Below are positions 17,185 through 27,544 of a stretch of DNA of 64,000 bases, one piece after another (the first letter of the stretch is position 1; each line of letters begins with the position of its first letter). The stretch comes from an uncultured Treponema sp. (GTDB lineage: Bacteria; Spirochaetota; Spirochaetia; Treponematales; Treponemataceae). The stretch is from contig CAMHMJ010000018.1 of NCBI GenBank assembly GCA_946186185.1, forward strand, positions 1 to 64,000, written 5' to 3'. The position numbers and the translations under genes are program-made. The notes beneath the pieces are model-generated. The model ran no database searches. It worked only from the letters and a program-made list of their open reading frames with translations, and was not told where the DNA came from.

Positions 17185-19002
17185 ATGGAAAAAACACAAA
17201 AAATGAGACTTGGACTTTTTCAAAAGATTTTGCTGGGTTACATTATTGCTGTAATTACAATCGGCGTTATTACCGGAATGATTGTTCACAGCGCACGGAA
17301 TTTCAGTTCAGATGCAAACGAAGCAAACGTGGAAATTTTACCGAATACCCTGAAAGCCAAGGATTTGCAGCTCCATGTAATTCAGGTTCAGCAGTGGCTT
17401 ACAGATATTTCTGCTACCCGGGGTGCCCCTGGCTATGATGACGGTTATGATGAAGCCGCCGATCACGCAGAACAATTCTATTCTATTGTAGAAGAATTCA
17501 AGAGCTTTTACCGCAAAAACAGTCAGAACGACAAGGTTCGTGAGCTTGAAGATATGAAGAAAGCCTTTGACGGCTACTACGATATGGGAAAGCAGATGGC
17601 TGCCGCTTATATCGAATACGGTCCGGATGAAGGAAACGAGTTCATGGAAAAGTTCGACCCTTATGCAGAAGAAATTTCTGAAATGGTTGATGCCTTTGTA
17701 AATGACCTTAGCGATAAGCTTACAGAAATCGTTTCTGAAATCAGTAAAGAATCGGATGCCATGGTTATTCAGACAATTCTGATTGGATTTTTTGCGGCGG
17801 TTCTTTTGTTCACCATCGGATTTGTTCTTTCACGAAGAATCACAAATCCAATCAATCAGTTTACGCGAATCTTAAAGGATATTTCAGAAGGAGAGGGTGA
17901 CCTTACAAAACGAATCCACCTTTCTTCCAGTGACGAAATCGGTGACATGGCGTCCTATTTCAACAATACCTTCGAAAAAATCCGGGTTCTTGTTGCCACT
18001 GTTCAGGAGCAGTCGGTTACTCTCAGCAATGTTGGTGCGGATTTAAGCGCCAATATGACGGAAACCGCCTCTGCCGTAAACGAAATTTCTGCCAATATCA
18101 AGAGTATAAAGGGACAGACTGTAAATCAGTCGGCAAGCGTTACCGAAACTTCAAGCACAATGGATCAGATTTCTCTTGGAATCGGAAAGCTTAATGAACT
18201 GATTAAGGAGCAGGCAAAGAAAATTACGGAATCCTCCGGAGCAATCAGTTTCCTTATTCAGAATATGGACAGCGCTACTCAGACCCTTATAAAGAACTCG
18301 GAAAACATCAAACAGCTTACATCCAATTCTGAATCTGGAAAAGCGGCTCTGGATAGAATTACAACTGCAATTCAGGAAGTTGCGGAAGAATCCCGGGGTC
18401 TTATGGAAATCAGTAATGTAATTCAGAGTATTGCTGAAGAAACAAACCTTCTTGCCATGAATGCCGCAATCGAGGCGGCTCACGCAGGAGATACGGGAAA
18501 AGGTTTTGCGGTTGTTGCAGATGAGGTAAGAAAGCTCGCAGAATCTTCTGCCGCTCAGACAAAGACAATCGAAGCAGCCTTAACAAAAATTACAAACTCC
18601 ATCAATGTTGTAATTGAATTTTCAAGTGAGGTTGTTGAAAAATTCGTTTCCATTGAAAGGGAAGTGCAGAACGTTTCCCAGCAGGAAGAGTCTGTTCGTC
18701 TTACAATGGAAGAGCAGTCGGCAAGCAGTAAAACCGTCCTTGAATCCATCAACATTTTGAACGAAATTTCAATGAATGTTCAGAGAAGCTCTGTTGAAAT
18801 GCTTGACGGAAGCAGCCAGGTTTCAAGAGAAGCAAGAAATATGACCGCAATTACAGAAGAAATTTCTGGCGGAATGAATGAAATGGCTAGCGGTGCCGAC
18901 CAGATAACAGAAGCTGTAAATACAGTAAATATGCTTGCAAACGATACAAAAGTTAGCATTGAAGCACTTACTGCCGAGGTCAAGAAATTCAAGGTTGAAT
19001 AA
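17185..19002 (+). CDS. Methyl-accepting chemotaxis protein
   Basis: The 605-residue chemoreceptor has TM1 near residues 12-34, a helical periplasmic sensor to about 190 (four-helix-bundle type by appearance), TM2 near 194-216, a HAMP domain with [10 protein letters not shown] and then the coiled-coil signalling domain. The hairpin tip reads [19 protein letters not shown], then [15 protein letters not shown], the CheA/CheW contact region. It signals through CheA to the periplasmic flagella of spirochaetes. The ligand is unknown. It stands alone, with its own promoter and a terminator just downstream. Confidence 0.93.
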   Translation: MEKTQKMRLGLFQKILLGYIIAVITIGVITGMIVHSARNFSSDANEANVEILPNTLKAKDLQLHVIQVQQWLTDISATRGAPGYDDGYDEAADHAEQFYSIVEEFKSFYRKNSQNDKVRELEDMKKAFDGYYDMGKQMAAAYIEYGPDEGNEFMEKFDPYAEEISEMVDAFVNDLSDKLTEIVSEISKESDAMVIQTILIGFFAAVLLFTIGFVLSRRITNPINQFTRILKDISEGEGDLTKRIHLSSSDEIGDMASYFNNTFEKIRVLVATVQEQSVTLSNVGADLSANMTETASAVNEISANIKSIKGQTVNQSASVTETSSTMDQISLGIGKLNELIKEQAKKITESSGAISFLIQNMDSATQTLIKNSENIKQLTSNSESGKAALDRITTAIQEVAEESRGLMEISNVIQSIAEETNLLAMNAAIEAAHAGDTGKGFAVVADEVRKLAESSAAQTKTIEAALTKITNSINVVIEFSSEVVEKFVSIEREVQNVSQQEESVRLTMEEQSASSKTVLESINILNEISMNVQRSSVEMLDGSSQVSREARNMTAITEEISGGMNEMASGADQITEAVNTVNMLANDTKVSIEALTAEVKKFKVE

Positions 19003-19019
19003 TAACAAGCGTAGACCAT

Positions 19020-19066
19020 ACTCCCGCGGAGAACTAATGATTTTTCTGCGGATTTCTGTGGGAGTT
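19020..19066 (+). terminator. Rho-independent terminator after the chemoreceptor gene
   Basis: ACTCCCGCGGA pairs with TCTGTGGGAGT (two G-U pairs) and is followed by TTTTTATTT. It starts 18 nt after the chemoreceptor stop codon. Confidence 0.7.
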
Positions 19067-19144
19067 TTTATTTGCTAAATCTCTATTTGTGGTGCATAAT
19101 GGTAGATATAGGATTTTTCTATAAAATCCTGTAAATCGTGGCCA

Positions 19145-21169
19145 ATGGAGGAGAGTGTGTGGAACTATAATTTTATTTTACCGAACACAATTCTCCTTGT
19201 CACCTTTCTGCTGTTTTATCTGATTCAGCCCCATCTTTCAATCAGCAAGAACCGTTCTTTTCTGCGGCTTGTTGTGCTGGAAATCTCCACCATCATTGTG
19301 GATTTGATTTCTTCCTGCGCTCTTGAAAATTTTGCGGCTTATCCCATAGCCTTCCACAAGACAATAAATCTTCTGTACTTTGTTCTGTTCCTTTTCCGGT
19401 GTACTTTTTTCTTTCACTTTACGGTTCTTCTTTTTACCAGAAAAGCAAAGCAGAAAAAAATAATAATGTTCTTTGTGTATCTTCCGTTCTGGTTATGTCT
19501 GACGGTGGTTATTGCAAATCTTTTTGCGCCAACCATATTCCTGATTGACCAGACCGGTTATCACAAGGGGGCGCTTTATAACACGATTTATGTATGCGCT
19601 TTCTTCTATACCATTATTGCAATATTAACTCTGTTTAATTACCGAAAGCGTTTTAAGAAGATTTCCGTTGTGTACGCCATTGCTTTTAACCTGATTCTTT
19701 TAGCGGGCTACATTTTCCGTTACTGTTTTCCGCGGTTCCTCATCATGGATTTCTTCTGCCTGCTTGCAATCGTCGTAATTTATCTTTCCTTTGAAAATTC
19801 TGCCTGCTATCTGGAAAGCCGGAGCGGAGCCTTCAATCTGGATGCTCTTTCCCTTTTCCTTGAGGAAGAAAAAAGGCGGCGCTCTCATGTGTTGGGAATT
19901 GAAATACAGAACTACGACGACATGCGGGAAATCTATACCGACGCAAAAATGGATTATGGTATTGCCCTTATTTCCGACTATCTGATACGAACCTATCCAA
20001 GGCTGAATGTTTTCTATATAAATAGCGGCCGTTTTGTTCTAGCTGGAAATCCCAAAAATGGCAGCTGTGGCAGAGCCTGCGGATGTTTCGGCAGAAAAAA
20101 CGGCGGCTGGTTCTTCCGACGCAGCGAAAACTCCGGAAGGGGCGGGGCAGATTACTCCATTGAAAATATCAAGGAAGAGATAAAGCAGCGTTTTATGACT
20201 CCGTGGACGGATAAAGGCAGAACAATGGAGCTTTATCTTGATGTACGCTTCATTGAGGTTCAGAAGGATTTTGAAATTTCCGACGCGTCCAAGTTCCTTC
20301 AGGGCATACTTACGGCCTTTAACTCCATGAATTCCAGCTCAACCAATGCCGTGCTTCCAACAGATATCGTGATTTCCGGGGAAATCCTTCAGTCAATTGA
20401 AAAGAACGCTGAAATTAAGCGGATTGTGCGGAATGCGGTTGAAGCACGGGAGGTTGAAATGTTCTTGCAGCCTCTCGTACAGGCGGATTCCCACAAGCTT
20501 GTTGGGGCGGAAGCCCTGGCACGAATCCGGCTTCCTGACGGTACTGTTTTACCGCCGGATGTTTTCATCCCGGTTGCAGAAAAGAGCGGACTCATCAACC
20601 TTCTGGGCGAACAGATGTTCGAAAAGGCCTGCGAATTTGTAAGTAAATACGATATGAAGGCCATGGGGCTTTCCTGGATTAATGTAAACCTTTCTCCGCT
20701 CCAGTTCCTTAAGTGTGATTTGTGCGACCGTTTTTCTGCGATTTTGAATAAATACAAGGTTCATGCTTCTCAGATTCATCTGGAAATTACCGAAGAGGCA
20801 ATGATTGACTACGCGATTCTCAAAAAGCAGATTCAGAATATGAAAAGCACAGGCTTTAAGTTTGTCCTTGATGACTTTGGTTCCGGCTATTCCAATGTTA
20901 CCCGTCTTAAACACTATCCGTTTATCAATATCAAGCTGGATATGGAAGTTGTCTGGGACTATTTTAAAACCCACGAGGAAATTATTCCTGCTCTGGTAAA
21001 AGCCTTTAAGGACACCGGTTTTACCGTGACCGCGGAAGGCATTGAAAACTTTGACATGGCCCGGGGCATGAGCACTCTGGGCTGCGACTATCTTCAGGGG
21101 TATTTCTTTTCAAAACCGATTCCCGCCAAAGACTTTGCAGAAAAGTACCTGGCTGAAAACCGTAAGTAA
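19145..21169 (+). CDS. Membrane-bound EAL-domain c-di-GMP phosphodiesterase
   Basis: The first 215 residues hold six or seven hydrophobic segments. A degenerate GGDEF-like region follows (about 225-300), interrupted by a Cys/Gly/Arg-rich insert near 300-335. The C-terminal EAL domain (about 430-665) keeps the catalytic signature: EALARI, INVNLSP, EITEEAM, DDFGSGYSN, IKLDMEVV and AEGIE. It is therefore expected to hydrolyse c-di-GMP. The ATG at 19145 is immediately followed by GGAGGAG, which could instead serve a GTG at 19157; that would remove four residues. No partner gene adjoins it. Confidence 0.9.
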   Translation: MEESVWNYNFILPNTILLVTFLLFYLIQPHLSISKNRSFLRLVVLEISTIIVDLISSCALENFAAYPIAFHKTINLLYFVLFLFRCTFFFHFTVLLFTRKAKQKKIIMFFVYLPFWLCLTVVIANLFAPTIFLIDQTGYHKGALYNTIYVCAFFYTIIAILTLFNYRKRFKKISVVYAIAFNLILLAGYIFRYCFPRFLIMDFFCLLAIVVIYLSFENSACYLESRSGAFNLDALSLFLEEEKRRRSHVLGIEIQNYDDMREIYTDAKMDYGIALISDYLIRTYPRLNVFYINSGRFVLAGNPKNGSCGRACGCFGRKNGGWFFRRSENSGRGGADYSIENIKEEIKQRFMTPWTDKGRTMELYLDVRFIEVQKDFEISDASKFLQGILTAFNSMNSSSTNAVLPTDIVISGEILQSIEKNAEIKRIVRNAVEAREVEMFLQPLVQADSHKLVGAEALARIRLPDGTVLPPDVFIPVAEKSGLINLLGEQMFEKACEFVSKYDMKAMGLSWINVNLSPLQFLKCDLCDRFSAILNKYKVHASQIHLEITEEAMIDYAILKKQIQNMKSTGFKFVLDDFGSGYSNVTRLKHYPFINIKLDMEVVWDYFKTHEEIIPALVKAFKDTGFTVTAEGIENFDMARGMSTLGCDYLQGYFFSKPIPAKDFAEKYLAENRK

Positions 21170-21296
21170 TCCGACATCGTGGAGTTCGTAGGGAAGGGAG
21201 TGGCTTGAACTGCTCCTGAACTCGACTGATGAATCCGCTTTTTTAATCTGCACTTTTGAATAGCGCTGAATCCTAAAAACTGTTATACTCTCCGTT

Positions 21297-22559
21297 ATGA
21301 AAGATTCTTCGAATGGTTCTTCAAATGATAGTTTAAATAGTTATTCAGATTGTTCTTCCGACAGTTCCTTTAAGTTTTTTCTGCACAAAACTGGTGCTCT
21401 TTTTAAAAAAGACTTAATGCTTTCAGTTTCGCTGGTGGCGGCAATTGTTTCGCTTTTTATTACTCCTCCAGACCGGGCGCTTTTAAATGATATCAACTGG
21501 CACACCCTGGCAACGCTTTTTATGCTCATCACGGTTCTGGAAGGCTTTAAGCGGGAAAATATCTTTGAACCGGTTCTGAATCTTACCCGCCGAATAAAAA
21601 AGCTTCCGGTTCTGACCTGTTTCTTTGTGTATTCGGTTTTTCTTTCCTCAATGTTCGTAACAAACGATGTTTCCCTGATTATTTTTGTGCCTCTCACCAT
21701 TATTCTTTTCCGGGAAAGCGGCAACGAGCGGTTTATTCTGCCTGTTCTGACCTTTGAAAATATCGCAGCTATCCGCGGGAGTCTTTTAATGCCCTTTGGA
21801 AGTCCGCAGAATCTGTTCCTGTTCACCCAGAGCGGAGTTTCAGCTCCAAATTTCATGTTTCGGATGCTGCCTCTCTGGCTTTTCAGTTCAGTTCTGCTTT
21901 TTGTCTTTATCCAGGGAATGTATTTTATTGACAGAAAGCGAAACGGCGCCTATGCTTCAGGTTCTGTCAGCAATGCGGGCGCTGCCGATGATAGTGCCGT
22001 TTCCTCTGCCGCACAAAAGAGCAACCGGCCTAAAAAAATCCTTTACATTTCGCTTTTTGTGATTGTGGTTACTTCCATTGTAAGCCGCACCACCTTCTGG
22101 CCCTATGTAACTCTGGGAGTTTTCCTTGCGCTCTTGATTTTCGACAGAAAAATACTGCTCAAAACCGACTATGTTCTGATTCTGACCTTCTTCTGTTTCT
22201 TTGTATTCAGTTCCTCCGTCTGCAGAAATCCAAAAATCAGCGAGTTTTTACGAACCAATGTGGGCGGCCATGAATATGTGTGGAGTATTCTTTTAAGCCA
22301 GATAATTTCCAATGTTCCGGCGTCCATTGTGTTGTGGCCGTTTACAAAAAGCCTGACTGCGCTTCTGTACGGGCTGGACAGTGCCGGTCTCTGTTCAATT
22401 ATTGGAAGTCTGGCAAGCGTAATCAATCTGCGCCTTTACATCCGTGAATATCCGGGCAGGGGAATGAAGTTTATCAAGACTTTTACATGGATAAGCCTGC
22501 TGTTTTTTGCGGTTGTAGTCATTCCTCAGTGGCTTTTGATAAAGATAATGCCGGTGTAG
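21297..22559 (+). CDS. CitMHS/ArsB-type (SLC13-like) anion or proton-coupled transporter
   Basis: The 420-residue protein has about ten membrane segments after a Ser/Asn/Asp-rich N-terminus of some 25 residues. The first half holds VTNDVSLIIFVPLTI and the second SQIISNVPASIVLWPF, the paired hairpin-type motifs of the citrate/arsenite/sodium-sulfate (ion transporter superfamily) fold. The substrate cannot be named. A Ser/Ala/Gly-rich cytoplasmic loop lies near 222-246. A TATACT box ends 7 nt before the ATG and there is no ribosome site, so the message may be leaderless. Confidence 0.78.
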   Translation: MKDSSNGSSNDSLNSYSDCSSDSSFKFFLHKTGALFKKDLMLSVSLVAAIVSLFITPPDRALLNDINWHTLATLFMLITVLEGFKRENIFEPVLNLTRRIKKLPVLTCFFVYSVFLSSMFVTNDVSLIIFVPLTIILFRESGNERFILPVLTFENIAAIRGSLLMPFGSPQNLFLFTQSGVSAPNFMFRMLPLWLFSSVLLFVFIQGMYFIDRKRNGAYASGSVSNAGAADDSAVSSAAQKSNRPKKILYISLFVIVVTSIVSRTTFWPYVTLGVFLALLIFDRKILLKTDYVLILTFFCFFVFSSSVCRNPKISEFLRTNVGGHEYVWSILLSQIISNVPASIVLWPFTKSLTALLYGLDSAGLCSIIGSLASVINLRLYIREYPGRGMKFIKTFTWISLLFFAVVVIPQWLLIKIMPV

Positions 22560-22586
22560 GGGCTTGTGTGCATTACAGAAAAGCGT

Positions 22587-23717
22587 CTATTTTCTGAGGG
22601 CAAACTCCATATAGACCGGGTTGTGGTCGGAATTTTCAAAATTTTCGTCGATTACATGAATGGAGATTTCTTTAACATTCGGTGAAAGCAAAAATCCGTC
22701 AATCACGTGGTACTGCCAGTCGTGAGCTTCCGCTTTTTCGCCGATGTATGGTTTTGCATTGGAACGGCAGGTCGGTTTTGTGTCGTCAAAGGCAAAACTC
22801 CAGCCCTCAGCAAGCATTTCTTCCGAAAGTTCAAGCTGTCCTGGAAGCCAGCCGTCTGTCCAGTAGGGCGGAAAAGCCGTGGAACCCGGGAAGCGCTGGT
22901 TAAAATCTCCTCCGGCAATCACATAATTTCCCTGTTCGTATTCCTTTGTCAGTATTTCTTTTAAGCGTTTTGTCTGGGCGATTTTTCCTTCCCCTGAATC
23001 AAAGGCTTCTAGATGGAAATTGGCCAGGACAAGGCTTTTACCGGTGGGTTTTCCGTTTTCGTAAACCGGAATTTTCTGTGTAAGCACGCATCGTTTTAAA
23101 TTTCCCAGTCTTACCGGCCATTTGAAAGGCACTGGAAGGGAAATGCGCTCTGATTCCTGAATTTCGTAATTTGAAAGAATTGCAACACCGCTTTGAACCC
23201 GGCCGATCGTTGGAAGAGGGAACGGCACATACAGACAGTTAAAATTGTATGCAAAGGAACCCTGTTTGTTCAGGTTTTCCTTCAGCTTTTCCACCTGATT
23301 TGTGTGCCAGCTGCGTTTTGAATTGATGTCGATTTCCTGAAAGAAGTTTATATCTGCCGGATTTTCCTTCAGAGTCTGTTTTATTCCGTCAAAATAGGAG
23401 TCCACGATTTTTTTTGAGTCCGGACGAACCTTTATTCCGTCGTCCATAAAAAAGTCCTCGTATTTTCCAAGACCGGCATATCCGATGTTCCAGGTCATAA
23501 GAGAAACAGGTCTTTCTTCCGATATTTCCGATAGTTCAAGCCGGCTGTTTCCGCTGGTGAACTTCAGTTTTTCAACAGGCTTTGGTCTGTATTCAGTGAC
23601 TGATAAAAAAACGATTACGACAACCGGAATTGCCACCAGAATGGCCAGTACTGTCACAAGAATTTTCAGGGATTTTCTTAAAAACTTATTCGTTTTCGGG
23701 TTGCTGTCTGTTTTCAT
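22587..23717 (-). CDS. Membrane-anchored endonuclease/exonuclease/phosphatase-family protein
   Basis: The 376-residue protein has one N-terminal membrane segment (about 15-40) and then an EEP fold. The metal-site and catalytic motifs are visible: LMTWNIGYAG, NFFQEIDI, LANFHLEAFDSG, IAGGDFNQRF and the C-terminal SDHNPVYMEF. Anchored members act on phosphodiesters, for example sphingomyelin-like lipids or nucleic acid, so the substrate is open. Its start overlaps the PAP2 gene by 32 bp. A lipid or polyprenyl-phosphate role with that phosphatase is plausible. Confidence 0.83.
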   Translation of the reverse strand: MKTDSNPKTNKFLRKSLKILVTVLAILVAIPVVVIVFLSVTEYRPKPVEKLKFTSGNSRLELSEISEERPVSLMTWNIGYAGLGKYEDFFMDDGIKVRPDSKKIVDSYFDGIKQTLKENPADINFFQEIDINSKRSWHTNQVEKLKENLNKQGSFAYNFNCLYVPFPLPTIGRVQSGVAILSNYEIQESERISLPVPFKWPVRLGNLKRCVLTQKIPVYENGKPTGKSLVLANFHLEAFDSGEGKIAQTKRLKEILTKEYEQGNYVIAGGDFNQRFPGSTAFPPYWTDGWLPGQLELSEEMLAEGWSFAFDDTKPTCRSNAKPYIGEKAEAHDWQYHVIDGFLLSPNVKEISIHVIDENFENSDHNPVYMEFALRK

Positions 23718-24258
23718 TGGTATTTTTGTTTTCCTTCTGAGTTTTTGAAATTTTATCTGAAACGAGTTTTATTATAACTGCAACAATCAGGCCGATGATC
23801 GTTCCTGCAAGAACGTCGGTAGGGTAGTGAACTCCAACATAAAGTCTTGAAAAGCCCATTATTACTGCCAGAACAAGAGCAATGGCACCCAGCCGTTTGT
23901 TTGTGTAAAAGAAGATTGTAAATGCACAGGCAAAGGCTATTGAGGTATGACCGGATGGAAACGAGGAGCCGTAAGGCGGCTTTACCAGAATCTGTAAATC
24001 CGAAATCATGCTGTATGGACGGGGGCGGTTTACAATCAGTTTAATGCAGAATTCTGTCAGTACCCAGGAAGAGAGAAGAGCAATCGCTGTAAGAATGCCG
24101 GCTTTTCGGGTCTTAGGGAAAATTAACAGCAGTGCGGAAAAGATAATCCAGACAAGAGCGATGTTTCCCGACAGTGTATAGGGAACTAAAATCGCAGATA
24201 AGAAAGAGCAGCGTAAATTTTCCTGAATCCATAAAAGGATGGTTGAATCAATACTCAT
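23686..24258 (-). CDS. PAP2-family membrane phosphatase
   Basis: The 190-residue protein has five or six membrane segments and all three PAP2 motifs: KLIVNRPRP, SFPSGHTS and SRLYVGVHYPTD. The family dephosphorylates phosphatidate, undecaprenyl diphosphate or similar lipid phosphates at the outer face of the inner membrane. The C-terminal tail is hydrophilic and Lys/Asn/Glu-rich, and it is the part encoded in the overlap with the next gene. A TATAAT lies about 29 nt before the ATG, and the ribosome site is weak. Confidence 0.88.
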   Translation of the reverse strand: MSIDSTILLWIQENLRCSFLSAILVPYTLSGNIALVWIIFSALLLIFPKTRKAGILTAIALLSSWVLTEFCIKLIVNRPRPYSMISDLQILVKPPYGSSFPSGHTSIAFACAFTIFFYTNKRLGAIALVLAVIMGFSRLYVGVHYPTDVLAGTIIGLIVAVIIKLVSDKISKTQKENKNTNENRQQPENE

Positions 24259-24369
24259 TTTAAATTTGAATCAGTTTCTTCTATTATAACAGATGTTTTC
24301 ACGGATTAAAAGAATTATTTTTATGCAGTCTTTAATTGACAAAATCACTTAATGAGTTATTATTTTAGT

Positions 24370-24699
24370 ATGACGCTTAAAGAAATTATTGAAGAAAACA
24401 TTGATGAGGTTTATGCGGTTGAAACCTTCATGAATAAGAAAAATATAGCCGACATCGAAGACGATGATACAACACGAATAGGCTATACCAAAGATAAACG
24501 GCCGGAATGTCAAAGGGATTTTGAAAATCTGAATGAAACTTTGCTTAATTCAGAACCGTTAGTTGCATATTTGTTTAACAATATTGAATATATTAAGTAT
24601 GTTACAAAAAATATGATTGGTGCCGGTGTTCCGGAGGATAAAAAAATCCTGATTGCTGTTTATTCCGGCGATATATACAAAAAAGACGAAATTGAGTAA
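24370..24699 (+). CDS. Small acidic protein of unknown function
   Basis: I do not recognise the family. With ATG 24370 the product is 109 residues, soluble and acidic, starting MTLKEIIEENIDEVYAVETF. An ATG six codons upstream (24352) is in frame. I prefer the later one because a promoter TTGACA (24336-24341), 16-nt spacer, TATTAT (24358-24363) ends 6 nt before it and there is no ribosome site, the leaderless pattern seen elsewhere in the window. Confidence 0.6.
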   Translation: MTLKEIIEENIDEVYAVETFMNKKNIADIEDDDTTRIGYTKDKRPECQRDFENLNETLLNSEPLVAYLFNNIEYIKYVTKNMIGAGVPEDKKILIAVYSGDIYKKDEIE

Positions 24700-24829
24700 G
24701 TAGACAGAATATGTCTTATAAACAGTCTTAAGTTGTATAGAAAACACTACATAATAGACATAAGTTTTCCTCCTCTTATTCAGATTGAAGTTCTTCCCTA
24801 TAAACCTAAAACCGAGTATAATCACCCTT

Positions 24830-26848
24830 ATGTCAAAACAAATGGTAATGGGAAACCAGGCAATTGCCCTGGGCGCCTTGAAAGCGGGCGTAAATCTTGT
24901 AGCTGGTTATCCGGGAACTCCTTCCAGCGAAATTATTGAATTCATTTCTAAGTATAAAGATAAAACCGGAACTTATGTAGAATGGTCTGTAAATGAAAAA
25001 GCTGCCGTTGAAGTTGCAGCGGGTGCAAGTTATGCAGGAAGCCGAACCTTAGTTACAATGAAGCAGGTCGGTCTTAACGTTGCAAGCGATCCTGTAATGT
25101 GCCTTTCATATGTTGGCGTAAAAGGCGGAATGGTAATCGTTTCTGCCGATGATCCGGGTCCGATTTCAAGCCAGACTGAACAGGATACCCGAAAATTCGC
25201 TGAATTTTCAAAGCTTCCTTGCCTTGACCCTTCAACTCCTCTTGAAGCCTTTGAAATGGTTCAGAAGGCTTTTGAAATTTCTGAAAAATACAATACTCCG
25301 GTGCTTTTGCGCCCCACAACTCGTGTTGATCACGCTTACGAATCTATGGAAATGCCGGAACTTACCTCCTGCAGAACTCCCGGGGTTTTTGAAAAAGATA
25401 CAATGCGCTGGGTAATTTTCCCGAAAACTTCCTACATGAACCACAAGCGCATTTTTGAGCGCAACGAAAAGATTCTGCCGGAAGAGTTTTCTAAGAGTGA
25501 GCTGAATAAGATTGAGTTTTTGAAAAACTGCGGAAATAATTCCTCCTGCGGGCAAAATGCCGCTCCTACGGCAGAAACTGGTTCTACAGGACGCAGTTTT
25601 ACCACCGGCAAGACCTGTCTTTTTGCGGCTGGCGGTATTTCTTACTGCTATTTAATGGAAGCTCTTTCGATTTTGAAGGAAGAACATCCTGAAAACGAAA
25701 ATATCCGTAATGCGGCCGTTTTGAAAATCGGAACACCTTATCCTTTCCCATTCGCACTTGCCCGGGACTTTTTGAACATTTCCGAAACAGCAGAAATCAC
25801 GGTTTTTGAAGAACTTGACCCTGTTATCGAAGAAAAACTTATATATTTCTGCGGAAAAGAAGGCTTAAACCGCACGATTCACGGAAAACTGGACGGAACA
25901 GTTCCCGAAGCCGGCGAATTGACCGTTGAAACCGTGAAAAAGGTTTTAGAAAATATCTTAAGTTGTACAGAAAATAATACAAAAACAGATAATTCCACGG
26001 TGGTTGAACTTGCGGTCCCTGAGCCTGGTCGAAGGGCCGAAACCACAAGCTGCTGCGCCCCTTCAGAACCACCAGCCCTGCCTGTTCGTCCGCCGGTTTT
26101 ATGCGCAGGCTGCCCTCACCGGGGTTCCTTCTACGCCGTAAAACAGGCCATGAAAGGAAAGAAAACTGCCTACTGCGGAGACATCGGCTGCTACACTCTT
26201 GGAAATGCAAAGCCTCTTGATATGTGCGACACCTGTCTTTGTATGGGCGCCGACATCACTATGGCTCAGGGCTTTTACCACAACGAAAAAGACCGATACT
26301 GTTTCAGCTTTATCGGAGATTCCACCTTCTTTGCAAGCGGAATTACCGGCGTTGTAAATGCGGTTTACAATCAGTCAAAGCAGACAATCTGTATTCTGGA
26401 CAATTCCACTACCGCCATGACAGGCCACCAGCCTCATCCGGGAACTGGCGTTACAATGATGGGCGAAATCGTTGAAAAAATCAGCATTCCTGCAATTCTG
26501 AAGGCAGTCGGCGTAAATCCGGTTATTGAAGTAGATCCTTTTGACCAGGAAAAAGCGGTTGAAGCGGTAAAAACTGCAAGCGAAAGCAGCGGAGTAAGCG
26601 CAATCATCTTCAAATCGCCGTGTATCGCAATCGCAGGAAAACTCGGCTACGCATTCCCTAAGGCAAAATCGGTTTCAACTGAAAAGTGTATCGGCTGCCA
26701 GAAATGTATCAAAGAATTGGGCTGCCCAGCCTTGAGCATTTCGCAGACCACCAACGCAAAGGGAAAGAAAATCGTCGAGATAGATAAATCTTTGTGTACA
26801 GGCTGCGGTTTATGCGCAGGAGTTTGCCCTGCAAAGGCAATAGACTAA
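24830..26848 (+). CDS. iorA: Indolepyruvate:ferredoxin oxidoreductase, alpha subunit
   Basis: The 672-residue protein has the pyruvate-type N-terminus with GYPGTPSSEII, a thiamine-diphosphate domain around CAGCPHRGSFYAVK, and a C-terminal pair of [4Fe-4S] motifs (CIGCQKCIKELGC and CTGCGLCAGVC). IorAB oxidises aryl-pyruvates from aromatic amino acids to aryl-acetyl-CoA and reduces ferredoxin. iorB and a phenylacetate-CoA-ligase-type enzyme follow, which gives a full aryl-acid pathway. Two inserts set it apart: an Asn/Ala/Thr/Gly stretch near 235-260, and residues about 390-406 encoded by a palindromic repeat (25999-26046). I start at 24830, where a TATAAT (24817-24822) lies 7 nt upstream; the longer frame from 24785 would begin upstream of that promoter. 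Confidence 0.93.
   Translation: MSKQMVMGNQAIALGALKAGVNLVAGYPGTPSSEIIEFISKYKDKTGTYVEWSVNEKAAVEVAAGASYAGSRTLVTMKQVGLNVASDPVMCLSYVGVKGGMVIVSADDPGPISSQTEQDTRKFAEFSKLPCLDPSTPLEAFEMVQKAFEISEKYNTPVLLRPTTRVDHAYESMEMPELTSCRTPGVFEKDTMRWVIFPKTSYMNHKRIFERNEKILPEEFSKSELNKIEFLKNCGNNSSCGQNAAPTAETGSTGRSFTTGKTCLFAAGGISYCYLMEALSILKEEHPENENIRNAAVLKIGTPYPFPFALARDFLNISETAEITVFEELDPVIEEKLIYFCGKEGLNRTIHGKLDGTVPEAGELTVETVKKVLENILSCTENNTKTDNSTVVELAVPEPGRRAETTSCCAPSEPPALPVRPPVLCAGCPHRGSFYAVKQAMKGKKTAYCGDIGCYTLGNAKPLDMCDTCLCMGADITMAQGFYHNEKDRYCFSFIGDSTFFASGITGVVNAVYNQSKQTICILDNSTTAMTGHQPHPGTGVTMMGEIVEKISIPAILKAVGVNPVIEVDPFDQEKAVEAVKTASESSGVSAIIFKSPCIAIAGKLGYAFPKAKSVSTEKCIGCQKCIKELGCPALSISQTTNAKGKKIVEIDKSLCTGCGLCAGVCPAKAID
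25999..26046 (+). repeat. Palindromic element inserted in frame within iorA
   Basis: Outer arms GGTGGTT (25999-26005) and AACCAC (26041-26046) enclose GGTCCC...GAAGGGCC around GAGCCTGGTCGAA. This is the element found in the nifK-nifD spacer, here translated as a Pro/Arg/Glu linker between conserved domains. The reading frame is intact. Confidence 0.82.
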
Positions 26849-26933
26849 AGGGGGCTTGGGGCAAAGCCCCAGGCGAAAGGGGTGTGGCGAAGGCACCAGG
26901 GTGGCTGAGCCCAGGGGGAAGGCTTTCCCCCGC
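26849..26933. repeat. GC-rich mosaic palindromic element (copy 3)
   Basis: CTTGGGGC-AAA-GCCCCAG (26857-26874) is followed by further GC-rich arms and a GGGGGAA/TTCCCCC hairpin. It belongs to the same family as 12162, 16512 and 57687, lies between iorA and iorB and stops about 12 nt before the iorB ribosome site. Confidence 0.65.
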
Positions 26934-26955
26934 ATGTGTATTAAACGAGGTTAAA

Positions 26956-27519
26956 ATGGCAAAAAATATATTAATATGCGGAGTTGGCGGTCAGGGAACG
27001 GTTCTGGCTGCAAAAGTAATTTCTCAGGCGGCTGTGAGTGGCGGCGAAAAAGTGCTGTCTGCGGAGACCATCGGAATGGCACAGCGGGGCGGCTCGGTTG
27101 TAAGCCACGTTAGAATCGGGAAAGACACCTACTCGCCTCTGATTCCAAAGGGCAAGGCGGACGTAATCATCGCCTTTGAAGCGGCCGAAGCAGTTCGAAA
27201 CATGGAATACCTGAAAAACGGCGGAACGGTTATCGTAAACAGGAAGATTGTTCAGCCTACAACCGCAAGCCTTACGGGAACGATTTTTTCCGAAGACACA
27301 ATGATTGAATTCCTTGAAAAAAATGCAAAAGTAATCGCCGTAGACACGGAACAGGCCTGCCGGGACTTGAACAGCTCAAAGGTTGTAAACATGGTTTTAG
27401 TTGGCGCTGCCTGCAAAACCGGCATTTTAGACAAAACCCAGATAAAGGACGCCGTAAAGCTTCTTGTAAAACCGGATTTTTACGAGCTGAACGTACGGGC
27501 GGTGGATTATCTGGGATAA
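26956..27519 (+). CDS. iorB: Indolepyruvate:ferredoxin oxidoreductase, beta subunit
   Basis: The 187-residue protein has the gamma-domain signature of 2-oxoacid oxidoreductases: ILICGVGGQGTVLAAKVI near the start and AETIGMAQRGGSV at about 40-52. It pairs with IorA. A CGAGG site lies 5 nt before ATG 26956; the open frame runs upstream but through repeat DNA and the iorA end. The 107-nt gap from iorA is mostly the palindromic element, so co-transcription is likely with a structured spacer. Confidence 0.93.
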   Translation: MAKNILICGVGGQGTVLAAKVISQAAVSGGEKVLSAETIGMAQRGGSVVSHVRIGKDTYSPLIPKGKADVIIAFEAAEAVRNMEYLKNGGTVIVNRKIVQPTTASLTGTIFSEDTMIEFLEKNAKVIAVDTEQACRDLNSSKVVNMVLVGAACKTGILDKTQIKDAVKLLVKPDFYELNVRAVDYLG

Positions 27520-27544
27520 AAAAAAGGATGTCTTCACCGCCTGA